Notes: generated from the sequence alone by a model not told the origin. Positions 16,655 to 26,700 are shown, counted from the first letter of the stretch. The stretch: 64,000 bases of DNA from Ignavibacteria bacterium (GCA_016178595.1 JACOSY010000054.1:45783-109782); one strand, 5' to 3'. Numbers and translations are program-made.

Positions 16655-18208
16655 ATGAAACAAATCCTTTTACTGCTTCTCCTCGCATCCTTTTGTGCTG
16701 GTGTGACATTGGCAGGAGGAATTCCATCAGGTGTTCCCAATATGATGTCGTACCAGGGATTGCTGACGACGGCATCCGGTGCGCCTGTTGCAGATGGAAG
16801 TTACAATCTGAAGTTCGAGCTTTTCTATTTCGCAGGCGGCGGTTCTGCGATCTGGACGGAAACGCAATTGGGCATTTCAGTGCAACGGGGAACATTCAAC
16901 GTTTTGCTCGGCGCGCTCGTCTCTTTGCCTGACATTTTCAACGCGCCGCTGTATTTGCAGGTCACCGCAATTGCCGGTCCCGGCATCGGTGCACCCGTGA
17001 CATTTTCGCCGCGCAGTACATTAGCGAGTGCGCCATATTCACTGGGATTGAAAATGCCGTTCACAAGTTATGTCGCGCTGCCCGGTACGGGTTTCTCAGT
17101 ATGGAACTATGGAACAGGCTCGGCCATCGCAGGGTATTATGGATCGGGCAGCGGTACTACTGCGGCAATTTCCGGACAAACGAATAGTACCACGGGATCT
17201 GCAACAGCACTTGAAGGCATTGTTTCCAGCACGACACCCGGTGGTTTTTCGACTGCTGTCCGTGGTCAGAATAATGGGACAGGAGGGTTGGGAATAGGCG
17301 TATGGGGTTCTCAGAACGGATCGGGATGGGGAGTATACGGAAATACGCCGAGCGGACTGGGTGTGTTCGGCAATAGCGGCAGCGGCTATGGTATCTATGG
17401 CTCGAGCACAAGTGGCACCGGTATCTATGCATACAGCAATAGTGGATATGGTATACTGTGTTACAACAAGTTTGCAGTAACGGGTACGACGGGAGATACC
17501 TCAGTCCAGTTGCCGAACAATGCAATTTCTTCGGCAGAAATACTTGACGAACCGGGAGTCGCAAACAGCGTATCGCCAACATTCTTCGTGTATCCCACGG
17601 TTGGTGGATTGATAGCTGTGGATTCAGTCGACATAACTGCTCCAACTGATGGCTACGTGGAAGTTACTGGTGGATGTTATCTTAATCTTTGGCATGATAA
17701 CACATCGATGACTGAACTCTGGGTGAGTATCGATGAAGCTCGGGCAAATGCAAGTTATTCGATTGTCGGATCAATAGTAGCATCTATTCCCGGGGATCTG
17801 CCAACCGGATTATATCAGCAGGGGGGAACCGTATCAAGATTTTATACAGTAAGTGCAGGGACGCACCGTTATTATTTAAACGCTCGATACGTTTCTGGCA
17901 CCAATGCTTCCCTGAACATAGCAAATCCATATATTAGGGCAATCTTCTATCCGACACTCTATGGGACAGCGAGCTTTGCTACTCCAGTAGCACAGTATGA
18001 TGGCTCGCGTAACGCGTCGGATGGAACGGGTGCACCAGTTGCACAATCTATCAGGACTATCACGATGGAAGAACACAATGCCCAGCTTGAAGCCAAAGTC
18101 GCTGCAGTTCGCGCCGAGCTTGAAGCGCGAATCCAAAAACTTGAGCAGCTCGTCGGCAAAACCGAGCCGTCACAACAAATCCAACAACAACCCCCGCAAC
18201 AGCATTAG
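16655..18208 (+). CDS. Secreted repeat protein with C-terminal coiled coil
   Basis: About 517 residues. A very strong ribosome site (AAGGAGG, 6 bases ahead) picks ATG 16655. The signal peptide is followed by MMSYQGLLTTASGAPVADGSY, an N-terminal beta domain common in FCB surface proteins. Residues about 140-290 are Gly/Ser/Tyr-rich repeats of the form GNSGSGYGIYGSS-TSGTGIYAYS, which resemble the beta-helical stalks of tail-fibre or collagen-like proteins. The last 50 residues form a coiled coil (LEAKVAAVRAELEARIQKLEQL) and a Gln/Pro tail, suggesting a trimer. No T9SS domain is present. Confidence 0.7.
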   Translation: MKQILLLLLLASFCAGVTLAGGIPSGVPNMMSYQGLLTTASGAPVADGSYNLKFELFYFAGGGSAIWTETQLGISVQRGTFNVLLGALVSLPDIFNAPLYLQVTAIAGPGIGAPVTFSPRSTLASAPYSLGLKMPFTSYVALPGTGFSVWNYGTGSAIAGYYGSGSGTTAAISGQTNSTTGSATALEGIVSSTTPGGFSTAVRGQNNGTGGLGIGVWGSQNGSGWGVYGNTPSGLGVFGNSGSGYGIYGSSTSGTGIYAYSNSGYGILCYNKFAVTGTTGDTSVQLPNNAISSAEILDEPGVANSVSPTFFVYPTVGGLIAVDSVDITAPTDGYVEVTGGCYLNLWHDNTSMTELWVSIDEARANASYSIVGSIVASIPGDLPTGLYQQGGTVSRFYTVSAGTHRYYLNARYVSGTNASLNIANPYIRAIFYPTLYGTASFATPVAQYDGSRNASDGTGAPVAQSIRTITMEEHNAQLEAKVAAVRAELEARIQKLEQLVGKTEPSQQIQQQPPQQH

Positions 18209-18251
18209 CTCACGATCATGAACGGTCCTTTGACAATTCCAAGGTGAAACT

Positions 18252-19688
18252 ATGAAAACAATACGATTGATCGCAGGATTGCTGGTGATGACAGCAGGGC
18301 TTCTCAATGCACAGCCGGCAAACTTGCCGTGGTGGGTTGCGGATGGCGGCGGAGGAAAATCTGCCGGTACGGGGATGAATCTCTTCTCGTCCGTCGGGCA
18401 ATCTGCTATCGGAGCGATGGCCAGCGTCAGCATGAATCTGGAAGGCGGGTACATTCCCGGAGTCCGGAATCTCTCGGGAACAACGGCGGAATTCTCGCAA
18501 TCGGCCGGTGCCGGATGGAATATGATTTCGGTCCCGCTGATTGTCAGCGACTTCCAGAAGACTACTCTCTATCCGGGCGCCGCCTCGAATGCATTCAATT
18601 ACAACAACGGGTATTTTCCTCAGACGGTACTTCAGAACGGAACGGGATACTGGCTTCAGTACGCGTCGATATCTCCCGTTGCCATGACGGGTACAACCTT
18701 CCAGCAAGAAACTCTGATTGTAGCGCAAGGTTGGAACCTGATCGGAACGCCATCGTACCTCGTTCTGAAGACCGATGTTGCAGCGATTGGAACAACGATC
18801 AACTCGAATATTTTCGGATACAACGGGGCAACATATATTCTTGCCGACACTCTTCAGCCGGGAGAAGCATACTGGGTCCAAGTGAGTACCGCAGGAAGGC
18901 TTGTGGTCAATGCCGGCTTATTGCTTCTTGCTGCACCGGATCCGAGGATGGTCGTTGCAAATGCCGATCAACGACTACAGAAGGGCGTATCCCTGCTTTC
19001 ACCAGAGCAACTGAAGGCGGTGGAGGGATTTCATCGAATGCACATACGTGATGCCGGCGGAATGGAGCGCACGTTGTTCTTCTCCGGGAAAGAGGATCTC
19101 GATCTCACCGGTTACGCGCTTCCTCCGGTCGCACCGGACGGCAACCTGGATGTGCGGTTTGTATCTCAGCGTCTCGTAGAGATGATAAAAGCCGGTAAAC
19201 AATCGGGAGAATTTCCGATCCAGGTTGCAGGAGGAAAGTACCCGTTGAAGATTTCGTGGGATGTTCCTTCGGGGAAGATGAATGCGGCGCTTGTTGTTCG
19301 ATCTTCAGAGGGAACGCAGAAGCGTTATCCGCTTGCAGGCTCGTCCAGCATCGTGATTCCGGATGAAGAAGCGATACAGGGGTTGAAGCTGGTTTTGACG
19401 CCGGAAGCGACGAAGGAATTGCCGAAAGAATTTGCGCTCTATCAGAACTATCCCAATCCCCTCAACCCAACGACGCAGATTCAGTTCGATGTGCCGAAGA
19501 GTTCTCACGTCTCGCTGAAGGTGTACAACCTGCTTGGCGAAGAAGTTGCAACGCTGGTGGATGAAGAAAGAGAGGCCGGAGCGTACTCGGTCGAGTTCGA
19601 CGCTTCGAGATTTGCGAGCGGCGTCTACTTCTATCGCTTTCAGTCGGGAGAGATTTCCTTCACGAAGAAGCTGATGCTCGTACGGTAA
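18252..19688 (+). CDS. T9SS C-terminal sorting-domain secreted protein
   Basis: 478 residues. Signal peptide (MKTIRLIAGLLVMTAGLLNAQ), a segment with WNMISVPLIVSDF and GWNLIGTPSYLVL repeats seen in many Ignavibacteria surface proteins, and an Ig-like stretch. The type IX sorting domain (about 395-478) has YQNYPNPLNPTTQIQFDVP, VYNLLGEEVATL and SGVYFYRF, and ends KKLMLVR. It should cross the outer membrane by T9SS and be anchored or released. It lies 43 bases downstream of the coiled-coil repeat protein, so the two may form one surface structure. The function of the passenger is unknown. Confidence 0.85.
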   Translation: MKTIRLIAGLLVMTAGLLNAQPANLPWWVADGGGGKSAGTGMNLFSSVGQSAIGAMASVSMNLEGGYIPGVRNLSGTTAEFSQSAGAGWNMISVPLIVSDFQKTTLYPGAASNAFNYNNGYFPQTVLQNGTGYWLQYASISPVAMTGTTFQQETLIVAQGWNLIGTPSYLVLKTDVAAIGTTINSNIFGYNGATYILADTLQPGEAYWVQVSTAGRLVVNAGLLLLAAPDPRMVVANADQRLQKGVSLLSPEQLKAVEGFHRMHIRDAGGMERTLFFSGKEDLDLTGYALPPVAPDGNLDVRFVSQRLVEMIKAGKQSGEFPIQVAGGKYPLKISWDVPSGKMNAALVVRSSEGTQKRYPLAGSSSIVIPDEEAIQGLKLVLTPEATKELPKEFALYQNYPNPLNPTTQIQFDVPKSSHVSLKVYNLLGEEVATLVDEEREAGAYSVEFDASRFASGVYFYRFQSGEISFTKKLMLVR

Positions 19689-19696
19689 GAGGTTAT

Positions 19697-19727
19697 AGTG
19701 CCACTCACTATAAAGGTGAGTGGCACT
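19697..19727. terminator. Hairpin between convergent genes
   Basis: AGTGCCACTCAC (19697-19708) pairs with GTGAGTGGCACT (19716-19727), a perfect 12-base stem with a 7-base loop. It lies between the convergent genes ending at 19688 and 19736 and may stop both transcripts. Its core resembles the hairpin at 39315, so it may be a REP-like repeat. Confidence 0.6.
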
Positions 19728-19735
19728 TCTTCAGA

Positions 19736-21241
19736 TTATCTTTTCCAGTTCCGCAAGAACTCGATCAAGAGCCGTACACCAACGCCTGATCCGCCTTTGG
19801 GAATGTAGGGGAGAGATTCCTCAAGAATAGCGGTGCCGGCAATATCCAAATGGACCCATTTGTAATCGCCGATAAATTTCTTCAGAAAAAGTCCGGCAGT
19901 AATTGCGCCGGCCCATCGGCCGCCTACATTCTTCACGTCTGCCACGTCGCTCTTGATCTGCTTCTCATACTCTTCGAAGAGCGGCAATTGCCACACGCGC
20001 TCGTAGGTCGCCTCCCCTGCACGTTTGAGCTGCGCCATCAGGTCGTCGTCGTTTCCCATCATGCCGGTTGCATGGTTACCGAGGGCGACGACGCATGCAC
20101 CCGTCAGTGTTGCAAGGTCGATCACTGCTGTGGGTTTGTACTGAGCGGCGTAGGCGAGTGCATCGGCAAGGACAAGTCGTCCCTCCGCATCGGTGTTATC
20201 TACTTCCGAAGTCTTTCCGCCATAATGCGTGATGATATCGCCGGGCTTCATTGCCATGCCTCCGAGAAGATTTTCCGTTGACGGAATGAGACCGACGAGG
20301 TGCACGGGAAGGTTGAGTCGCGTCGCAGCTTCCATCGTGCCGATGACGGCAGCAGCGCCGGACATATCCATTTTCATTTCCGCCATACCTGCGGCGGGCT
20401 TGATCGAGATGCCGCCGGCATCGAATGTTATTCCCTTTCCGACAAGGACAATCGTATCGAGGTTGTTGCGACCTGCATTATGTTCGAGGATGATGAAGCG
20501 GGCGGGGCGTTCGCTTCCTGCGTTCACGGCGATCAATCCACCGAAGCCGGCCTGCTCAATTCGCTTCTTGTCCCACACGACTACGCGAAAGCCGTGCTTC
20601 TCACCCGATTTGCGTGCCGAGTCCGCGAGGGTTTCCGGATAGAGATCGTTTGCCGGAGAGTTTTCCAGGTCGCGTGCAAGGCAAGTTGCCTCACAAACAA
20701 TTTTTGCATCATGCAAGGCCCTTTTCATGTTCCTGACAATCGATTCCTCGGCAGCGCACAAAGAAACTTCGCTGATGTTCTTGTCGGAATTCTTTTTCTC
20801 AGTGAAATATTTGTCGAACTTATACTGTGATAGCATCATCCCTTCCACGATCGCTCCGGCAACATTGTTTGTTGTGAGGGTGCTGCTTGATCCCGACGTC
20901 GGCATCATAAAGGCGAGATGCTTCACGGATGAACTGCTTGCATGTTTGGCAGCACTCGCGGCGGCACGACGATACTGCTCGAGCGAGAGTTTTTTCATCG
21001 CACCCATGCCGACGAGATAGAGCCGTGGAGAAGAGAGTTTTTTCTCGGTATACACAGAGAGAATTTCATTCTCCTTTCCTTTGAAGCTCTCGAGTGCAAT
21101 GAGGCTATCGATCTTTTTGCCGAAAAAGGTGCGTAATTCTTTTAGGTTCTTCTGGAGATGCGACGGATCTTCGTGGACAAACAATACGACTGCGTCCGCC
21201 TTCGCCTGTCGAAGCGTCGATCGTTGTGTTGTGAGTTTCAT
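19736..21241 (-). CDS. pepA: Leucyl aminopeptidase, M17 family
   Basis: 501 residues. The C-terminal catalytic domain carries GKGITFDAGGISIKP and the signature NTDAEGRLVLADAL, which supply metal ligands and the catalytic Arg. Cytosolic hexameric enzymes of this family remove N-terminal residues from peptides with two metal ions; some also bind DNA. The N-terminal domain (about 1-170) is more divergent, as usual. Length and motifs are complete. Confidence 0.94.
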   Translation of the reverse strand: MKLTTQRSTLRQAKADAVVLFVHEDPSHLQKNLKELRTFFGKKIDSLIALESFKGKENEILSVYTEKKLSSPRLYLVGMGAMKKLSLEQYRRAAASAAKHASSSSVKHLAFMMPTSGSSSTLTTNNVAGAIVEGMMLSQYKFDKYFTEKKNSDKNISEVSLCAAEESIVRNMKRALHDAKIVCEATCLARDLENSPANDLYPETLADSARKSGEKHGFRVVVWDKKRIEQAGFGGLIAVNAGSERPARFIILEHNAGRNNLDTIVLVGKGITFDAGGISIKPAAGMAEMKMDMSGAAAVIGTMEAATRLNLPVHLVGLIPSTENLLGGMAMKPGDIITHYGGKTSEVDNTDAEGRLVLADALAYAAQYKPTAVIDLATLTGACVVALGNHATGMMGNDDDLMAQLKRAGEATYERVWQLPLFEEYEKQIKSDVADVKNVGGRWAGAITAGLFLKKFIGDYKWVHLDIAGTAILEESLPYIPKGGSGVGVRLLIEFLRNWKR

Positions 21242-21310
21242 AGATATTCCCGATGCATTTTTCCGTGGATAGCTCTGGTGTAGTTTTTTCGTTGAAGATA
21301 GGCGTCCCGC

Positions 21311-22342
21311 CTATGGTTTAGTCCCTTTATTCATCATAACGTACTTCTCCGCTTTTTGCACGACCGTCTCGACAATCTCATTGAGTGAGCTATCGAACAG
21401 CCGGGCGCCCGCAGCATTCAGATGCCCGCCGCCGCCAAACTCGCTTGCCAGCCGGTTGATGGGAATGTTCCCTTTCGAGCGGAAACTTATCTTCACCCCA
21501 TTCTGGAGTTCATTGAAGAGAATCCCGACACTCACGCCGTGGATGCTCATCGGATAAGTTGTGAAGTTGTCCGTCTCGACTTCCGTGGTGCCCGTTTCCT
21601 GAAACATCTTTTGTGTACAGACAACATAGGCAAGTTTCCCATCGTACGTGGTCTTCATGGAATCGAGCACTTCGCCGAGGAGGTGCATGCGGCCCGGAGT
21701 CCATTGTTCGTAGATGTTCACATAAATTTGGGTCGGATCGGCGCCGCATTCGAGCAGGTGAGCGGCGATACGATGTATCTCGGGATCGGTGCGCGGATAT
21801 TTAAACGAACCGGTGTCGGTCATGATCGCGGCATAGAGCGATGTTGCAATCTCTGCGGTGAAGGAGATCGGTAATTCCCGGAGTATTCTGTATACAATCT
21901 CGCCCGTTGAGGTCGCTTCGTCATCGATGATGTAGTGATCGGCGAACGGGTCCGGATCAAGGTGATGATCGATGACGATCTTGGCGGCATTGCTCTGTTT
22001 CACGAATAGCTCCAGGCTTCGTAAGCGATCCGGTTGGTTTGTATCCAATATAAGAATGAGCTCAGCGTGAAGGATGTGGTCGCGATGCTGCTCTGGAAGA
22101 AACCGGAGGATCTTGTCATTCACATCCATCCATTGATAATTGCTCGGCGTGGCGCTATGATTGATAATCATGACATCCTTCCCCATCTGGCGGAGCCCAT
22201 CTGCAAGTGCGAGCTCCGATCCAAGTCCGTCTCCATCGGGGTTTACGTGTGTTGTGAGCACGAACTTGTTGGCCCGCTCGATCATCGACTTGAGGTGCTG
22301 GATGGTGAACGGCCCGGCAGGTATGTTGTTCGATTCGGTCAT
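21311..22342 (-). CDS. nrnA: DHH-family phosphoesterase, NrnA-type nanoRNase/pAp phosphatase
   Basis: About 343 residues from MTESNNIPAG. DHH motifs are in order: THVNPDGDGLGSELAL (motif I), LDTNQPDRL (II), VIDHHLDPDPFADHY (III), and the DHHA1 GGGGHLNAAG near the C-terminus. It degrades 2-5-base RNA fragments and 3'-phosphoadenosine phosphate using Mn2+. The frame is open to 22465, but that would overlap korB. A gap of 67 bases separates it from korB, in the same direction. Confidence 0.9.
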   Translation of the reverse strand: MTESNNIPAGPFTIQHLKSMIERANKFVLTTHVNPDGDGLGSELALADGLRQMGKDVMIINHSATPSNYQWMDVNDKILRFLPEQHRDHILHAELILILDTNQPDRLRSLELFVKQSNAAKIVIDHHLDPDPFADHYIIDDEATSTGEIVYRILRELPISFTAEIATSLYAAIMTDTGSFKYPRTDPEIHRIAAHLLECGADPTQIYVNIYEQWTPGRMHLLGEVLDSMKTTYDGKLAYVVCTQKMFQETGTTEVETDNFTTYPMSIHGVSVGILFNELQNGVKISFRSKGNIPINRLASEFGGGGHLNAAGARLFDSSLNEIVETVVQKAEKYVMMNKGTKP

Positions 22343-22409
22343 AATAAAAGGGCGAGAAACCATTCCCGCCCCTGTAAATTCCTCTACGGTCGGATGTTCG
22401 TCAACTTTG

Positions 22410-23465
22410 CTATTGAATGGTCCAGGTTTCGCCGTGGTTGAGCAATTTTTCCAGATTGCCTTCACCTTGCTTTTGGATCGACTGTTGTATCTGCCGCTGA
22501 ACCTCTACCTCATAGAGCGGCCGATCAACTGCGTAAATAACACCGACCGGGCGCGGCAGGTCAGGTATGCTCGACATACGTGCGAGGATGAAAGAGAGCA
22601 TCGTGTCTTTTTCGTTGTGTACGATCAGATCGCTGGCCGAGTACTTGCCGTCTTTCAACGATACCACAGTCGGTGTGAATCCTTCGAGCTTGATCCCCTT
22701 CTCTTTTTCCTTCCCGAAGATCATTGGCTTGCCATGCTCAAGGAAAACGACATTATCGTCTTTGGTCTCTTTCTCAGTATATGTAAAAAAAGCGCCGTCA
22801 TTGAACACGTTGCAATTCTGATAGATTTCGGTAAACGCAGTACCCTTGTGCTCGGCAGCCCGGCGGATGACAACCTGCAAGTGTTTCGGGTCGCGGTCAA
22901 GTGTGCGTGCAACGAAGGAAGCCTCCGCGCCAAGAGCGACGAGCAACGGATTGAATGGGTGATCCACCGAGCCGAATGGGGTAGATTTGGTTACCTTGCC
23001 GAATTCCGATGTCGGCGAGTACTGGCCCTTCGTGAGCCCGTAAATCTGGTTGTTGAAGAGAAGGATTTTCACGTTCAAATTCCGGCGGCAAATATGGATG
23101 AGGTGATTACCGCCAATGCTGAGGCCGTCGCCGTCGCCTGTTGCCATCCACACGGTGAGGTCGGGACGAGCGATCTTCAAGCCCGATGCGATCGCCGGTG
23201 CGCGGCCGTGGATTCCGTGGAAGCCGTACGTGTCCATGTAATAGGGGAACCTGCTCGAGCAGCCGATGCCGGAGATGAACACCATGTTGTGCCGCGGGAT
23301 GTTCAACTCAGGCATGACACGCTGCACCTGGGCAAGGATTGAATAGTCGCCGCAGCCCGGACACCAACGGACGTCCTGGTCCGATTGGAAATCTTTTGCC
23401 GCGTACTTTTGCGCCGGAGTCTTCGGAGCGTTTTTCAGTGTTTCTTCAACTAAATTCATAGTCAT
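22410..23465 (-). CDS. korB: 2-oxoacid:ferredoxin oxidoreductase, beta subunit
   Basis: 351 residues. It binds thiamine diphosphate and a 4Fe-4S cluster: VRWCPGCGDYSIL near residue 32 supplies cysteines, and VWMATGDGDGLSIGGNHLIHICRRN holds the GDG...N thiamine motif. Paired with the alpha subunit upstream (6 bases apart) it interconverts 2-oxoglutarate and succinyl-CoA, or another 2-oxoacid, with ferredoxin. No ferredoxin-like delta subunit is adjacent. An ATG two codons downstream (23459) is an alternative start. Confidence 0.92.
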   Translation of the reverse strand: MTMNLVEETLKNAPKTPAQKYAAKDFQSDQDVRWCPGCGDYSILAQVQRVMPELNIPRHNMVFISGIGCSSRFPYYMDTYGFHGIHGRAPAIASGLKIARPDLTVWMATGDGDGLSIGGNHLIHICRRNLNVKILLFNNQIYGLTKGQYSPTSEFGKVTKSTPFGSVDHPFNPLLVALGAEASFVARTLDRDPKHLQVVIRRAAEHKGTAFTEIYQNCNVFNDGAFFTYTEKETKDDNVVFLEHGKPMIFGKEKEKGIKLEGFTPTVVSLKDGKYSASDLIVHNEKDTMLSFILARMSSIPDLPRPVGVIYAVDRPLYEVEVQRQIQQSIQKQGEGNLEKLLNHGETWTIQ

Positions 23466-23471
23466 CTCTCG

Positions 23472-25298
23472 CTATAAAATTTCGTCAATCTTGTCTTCGA
23501 TTTCAACTGCCTTGAATGGCAGTCCTTGTACTTTATTCAGCGTTACGGCTGGTACGAGGTACTTTGCACGGATCAGCTTCGAGAGCTGGCCGAGATTGAG
23601 CTCCGGCACCAGGATGTTTTTGAAGTTATAAAGAATTTCTCCGACGTTCTTCTGGAAAGGATTCACGTACTTTAAGTGGAGATGCGATACCGATTTCCCT
23701 TCGCGGCGCTTGTTCTCAACAGCCGTACGAATTGCACCGTACGTTCCGCCCCATCCAACGACGAGGAGATCGCCTTTTTCATCACCCTCAGTTGTCGCAG
23801 GAGGGAGATCGTCTGCGATATGGTCGACTTTTGCCTGGCGCATTTTCACCATGAATTCGTGATTCTCCGGATCGTAGCTCACGTTGCCGGTAATGTGCTG
23901 CTTCTCCAGGCCGCCGATACGGTGTTCAAGTCCCGGCGTACCGGGAATTGCCCACGGACGCGCCAGTGTCTTCTCATCACGAAGATACGGATGGAATCCT
24001 TCCACTTCCGTACGGAATTTCGGTGAGATGTCGGGAAGGTTGTCGACTTGAGGAATGAGCCACGGCTCGGCGCCATTCGCAAGGTAGCCGTCCGTGAGGA
24101 GAATGACCGGTGTCATGTACTTGATTGCGATGCGTGCTGCTTCAAACGCCATGAAGAAGCAATCGGCGGGCGTGCTCGCGGTGATGACCGGGATCGGAGC
24201 TTCACTGTTTCTGCCGTATAGAGCTTGCAGCAGATCTGCTTGCTCGGTTTTTGTCGGAAGTCCGGTGCTTGGTCCACCGCGCTGAACGTCGATGACAATG
24301 AGTGGAAGCTCAAGCATGACGGCAAGACCGAGCGCTTCACCTTTGAGTGCCATACCGGGGCCGCTGGTCGTCGTTGCACCCAATGCACCGCCGTAGGCAG
24401 CGCCGATGGAGGCAGTGATGCCGGCGATTTCATCTTCCGCCTGGAACGTTTTGACTCGGAAGTTCTTGTGTCTCGAAAGTTCGTGCAGAATGTCGCTTGC
24501 CGGAGTGATCGGATAACTGCCGAGGAAAAGATCGAGGCCGGACTTTACCGACGCCGCGATCAATCCCCATGCGGTTGCCTCATTACCCGTAATGCTTCGA
24601 TACTTGCCGGGAATCATGGTGGCAGGCTTCACTTCATAACGGGCTGCGAATATCTCAGTCGTCTCGCCAAACGCATAACCGGCTTTGAGCACGCGCGTAT
24701 TGGCTTCGACGATTTCCGGAGTCTTCTTAAACTTGTCGCCGATCCATTTGATCGTCGGTTCGAGCGGACGAGAGAACATCCAATACATCATCCCCAGTGC
24801 GAAAAAGTTCTTGCTGCGATCGGTGATCTTGTTGGAAAGCCCGAGATCTTCAAGTGCATTGTGTGTGAGTTGCGTGATCTTCACCGAGTGTACCTGGTAC
24901 TTCTCGAGTGATCCGTCTTCGAGGGGATTCTTTTCGTAGCTTGCCAGCTTCAAATTCTTGTCGTTGAAGCCGTCGCTGTTGGCAATGATGACGCCGCCGT
25001 CGCGGAGGCTGCGAATGTTCACTTTCAGTGCCGCCGGATTCATAGCAACAAGCACATCGCACGCATCGCCGGGAGTATTAATCTCGGTCGAGCCGAAGTG
25101 AATTTGAAATCCACTCACGCCGAAGAGGGTGCCTGCAGGAGCGCGGATCTCCGCCGGGTAATCCGGCAGTGTGCTCAGATCGTTTCCGAGCATTGCAGTC
25201 GTACTGGTAAACTGCATGCCGGTGAGCTGCATGCCGTCGCCGGAATCTCCGGCGAAGCGTATCGTCACTTCATCAAGATTTTTTAGAGCTTTATTCAT
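23472..25298 (-). CDS. korA: 2-oxoacid:ferredoxin oxidoreductase, fused gamma-alpha subunit
   Basis: 608 residues. The gamma domain comes first (about 1-185; RFAGDSGDGMQLTGMQF), then the alpha pyrimidine-binding domain from about 210 (GNEATAWGLIAASVKSGLDLFLGSYPITPAS) and the transketolase C-domain near the end. This fused form is typical of KorA-type enzymes used in anaerobic or reductive TCA metabolism. GPSTGLPTKTEQADLL is a strong family motif. It is translated just ahead of korB. Confidence 0.92.
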   Translation of the reverse strand: MNKALKNLDEVTIRFAGDSGDGMQLTGMQFTSTTAMLGNDLSTLPDYPAEIRAPAGTLFGVSGFQIHFGSTEINTPGDACDVLVAMNPAALKVNIRSLRDGGVIIANSDGFNDKNLKLASYEKNPLEDGSLEKYQVHSVKITQLTHNALEDLGLSNKITDRSKNFFALGMMYWMFSRPLEPTIKWIGDKFKKTPEIVEANTRVLKAGYAFGETTEIFAARYEVKPATMIPGKYRSITGNEATAWGLIAASVKSGLDLFLGSYPITPASDILHELSRHKNFRVKTFQAEDEIAGITASIGAAYGGALGATTTSGPGMALKGEALGLAVMLELPLIVIDVQRGGPSTGLPTKTEQADLLQALYGRNSEAPIPVITASTPADCFFMAFEAARIAIKYMTPVILLTDGYLANGAEPWLIPQVDNLPDISPKFRTEVEGFHPYLRDEKTLARPWAIPGTPGLEHRIGGLEKQHITGNVSYDPENHEFMVKMRQAKVDHIADDLPPATTEGDEKGDLLVVGWGGTYGAIRTAVENKRREGKSVSHLHLKYVNPFQKNVGEILYNFKNILVPELNLGQLSKLIRAKYLVPAVTLNKVQGLPFKAVEIEDKIDEIL

Positions 25299-25336
25299 AT
25301 TGCTTTCTCATGATCATACATTCAGTCAGAAGAAGA

Positions 25337-26071
25337 TTACCCCAGCTCGTTGAGGAATGGGAACCATCGTGCGAAATATCCTGACAGGATCGTCAGGTAG
25401 TTCGTCATGATGAGGGCGCCGACGGCAACAAGCATCACACCCCCGACGACTTCCACTGTGTGGAGGTGCCGCTTGAATTTATTGAACACGTTGTAGAATG
25501 CGCTCAGGCTGAGGCCCGTCAACAGAAACGGAATCCCGAGTCCGAGCGAGTAGGATGTCAGCAACACAATACCTTGGCCGACGGTGTCTTGCTGGCTGGC
25601 GATTGCAAGAATTGCGGCAAGGATCGGTCCGATGCACGGTGTCCAGCCAAAAGCAAACGCAAGCCCGACGAGAAAGGCGCCGAGCAGTCCAAGTTTTTTC
25701 CCTTCAGTATGGAAACGCTTCTCGTAATTCAAGAATGGAATCTTAAAGACTCCAATCATGTGGAGCCCGAAGATAATAATGACAACGCCTGCGATCTTGC
25801 TGATGAGCGAAATCTGGTCGTGAAGGAATTGACCGATGAATGTTGCAGAAGCGCCAAGTGCAATGAAGACGGTGGAAAAACCGGCAATGAAAAATGCCGA
25901 GTTCGCGAGGATGCGATTTCGTACTCGTGTACGATTCTCGGAGTTCTGCATCTCTTCGAACGAAACACCGGAAATAAACGACAGGTAACCTGGAACAATG
26001 GGAAGGACACAGGGTGAAATAAACGAGAGGAGGCCGAAGACAAAAGCTGTTAGTATACCGACGTTTTCCAA
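25337..26071 (-). CDS. ccdA: Cytochrome c biogenesis protein CcdA
   Basis: 244 residues and six membrane segments. Family motifs are GLLSFISPCVLPIVPGYLSF near the N-terminus and GLAFAFGWTPCIGPILAAIL near residue 140; the Cys in each are the redox pair. CcdA moves electrons from cytosolic thioredoxin to periplasmic thiol proteins. It lies 38 bases before korA in the same direction and has its own promoter at 26107-26135, so it may head a ccdA-korA-korB-nrnA unit. Confidence 0.94.
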   Translation of the reverse strand: MENVGILTAFVFGLLSFISPCVLPIVPGYLSFISGVSFEEMQNSENRTRVRNRILANSAFFIAGFSTVFIALGASATFIGQFLHDQISLISKIAGVVIIIFGLHMIGVFKIPFLNYEKRFHTEGKKLGLLGAFLVGLAFAFGWTPCIGPILAAILAIASQQDTVGQGIVLLTSYSLGLGIPFLLTGLSLSAFYNVFNKFKRHLHTVEVVGGVMLVAVGALIMTNYLTILSGYFARWFPFLNELG

Positions 26072-26106
26072 TTCACATCCTTGTAAGAATCAAATCGAAC
26101 TACTAC

Positions 26107-26135
26107 AAAATACCATTTTTTGGCAGAAAAATCAA
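26107..26135 (-). promoter_or_regulatory. ccdA promoter
   Basis: Read on the minus strand: TTGATT (complement of 26130-26135), 17 bases, TATTTT (complement of 26107-26112). The predicted start near 26100 gives a leader of about 29 bases. Confidence 0.65.
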
Positions 26136-26230
26136 CCGTGCAGAAAATCCAATTTACCGATTCGCAAGCCTGGAACATACTCGAGAATAATCATTCACTA
26201 ACATCAAGCGCGACATGAGTGACCAGACTC

Positions 26231-26674
26231 TTACTCGCGTACGACCCAGACCTTCACTTTGCCGATGATGTTAGAATGGAGCTTCATATTGACAGTATAA
26301 ATACCGAGCGCCTTGATCGGCTCATCGAGTTCGATATTGCGCTTGTCGGCATTAATTCCCTTTTCCTTGAGTGCATCGGCTATCATCTGAGAGGTAACTG
26401 ACCCGAAGAGTTTCTCGTCCTCACCAACCTTGACCTTCAATGTTACTGAGATTTTCTCCAACTCGGCAGCCAATTTCTCTGCGTGATGGAATTCCTTCTT
26501 CTGACGGTTCTCGTGTTGTTTTTTCTCTTCCTCAAGGGTTTGCAAATTACCCCTGGTCGCCGCATAGCCAATATTCCGCGGAATGAGGTAATTGCGAGCG
26601 TAACCATCTTTTACGACGACGATATCGCCGAGCTTGCCGAGTTTTTCAAAATCTTGACGGAGTATGACTTTCAT
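26231..26674 (-). CDS. rplI: 50S ribosomal protein L9
   Basis: 147 residues. The N-terminal RNA-binding part has VILRQDFEKLGKLGDIVVVKDGYARNYLIP; a long charged helix and C-terminal domain follow. It is the last gene of the conserved rpsF-ssb-rpsR-rplI block. Confidence 0.96.
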   Translation of the reverse strand: MKVILRQDFEKLGKLGDIVVVKDGYARNYLIPRNIGYAATRGNLQTLEEEKKQHENRQKKEFHHAEKLAAELEKISVTLKVKVGEDEKLFGSVTSQMIADALKEKGINADKRNIELDEPIKALGIYTVNMKLHSNIIGKVKVWVVRE

Positions 26675-26700
26675 AGTAATTCCTTTGAGAGTATCAAGTG

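Noticed and set aside
21298..21314. ATAGGCG/CGCCTAT hairpin at the nrnA stop as a terminator
   Set aside because: The stem overlaps the stop codon and no T run follows on the minus strand.
22161..23342. A 393-codon open frame on the plus strand opposite nrnA and korB
   Set aside because: It lies wholly opposite two clear genes and has no recognisable domain; it is a by-product of their codon use.
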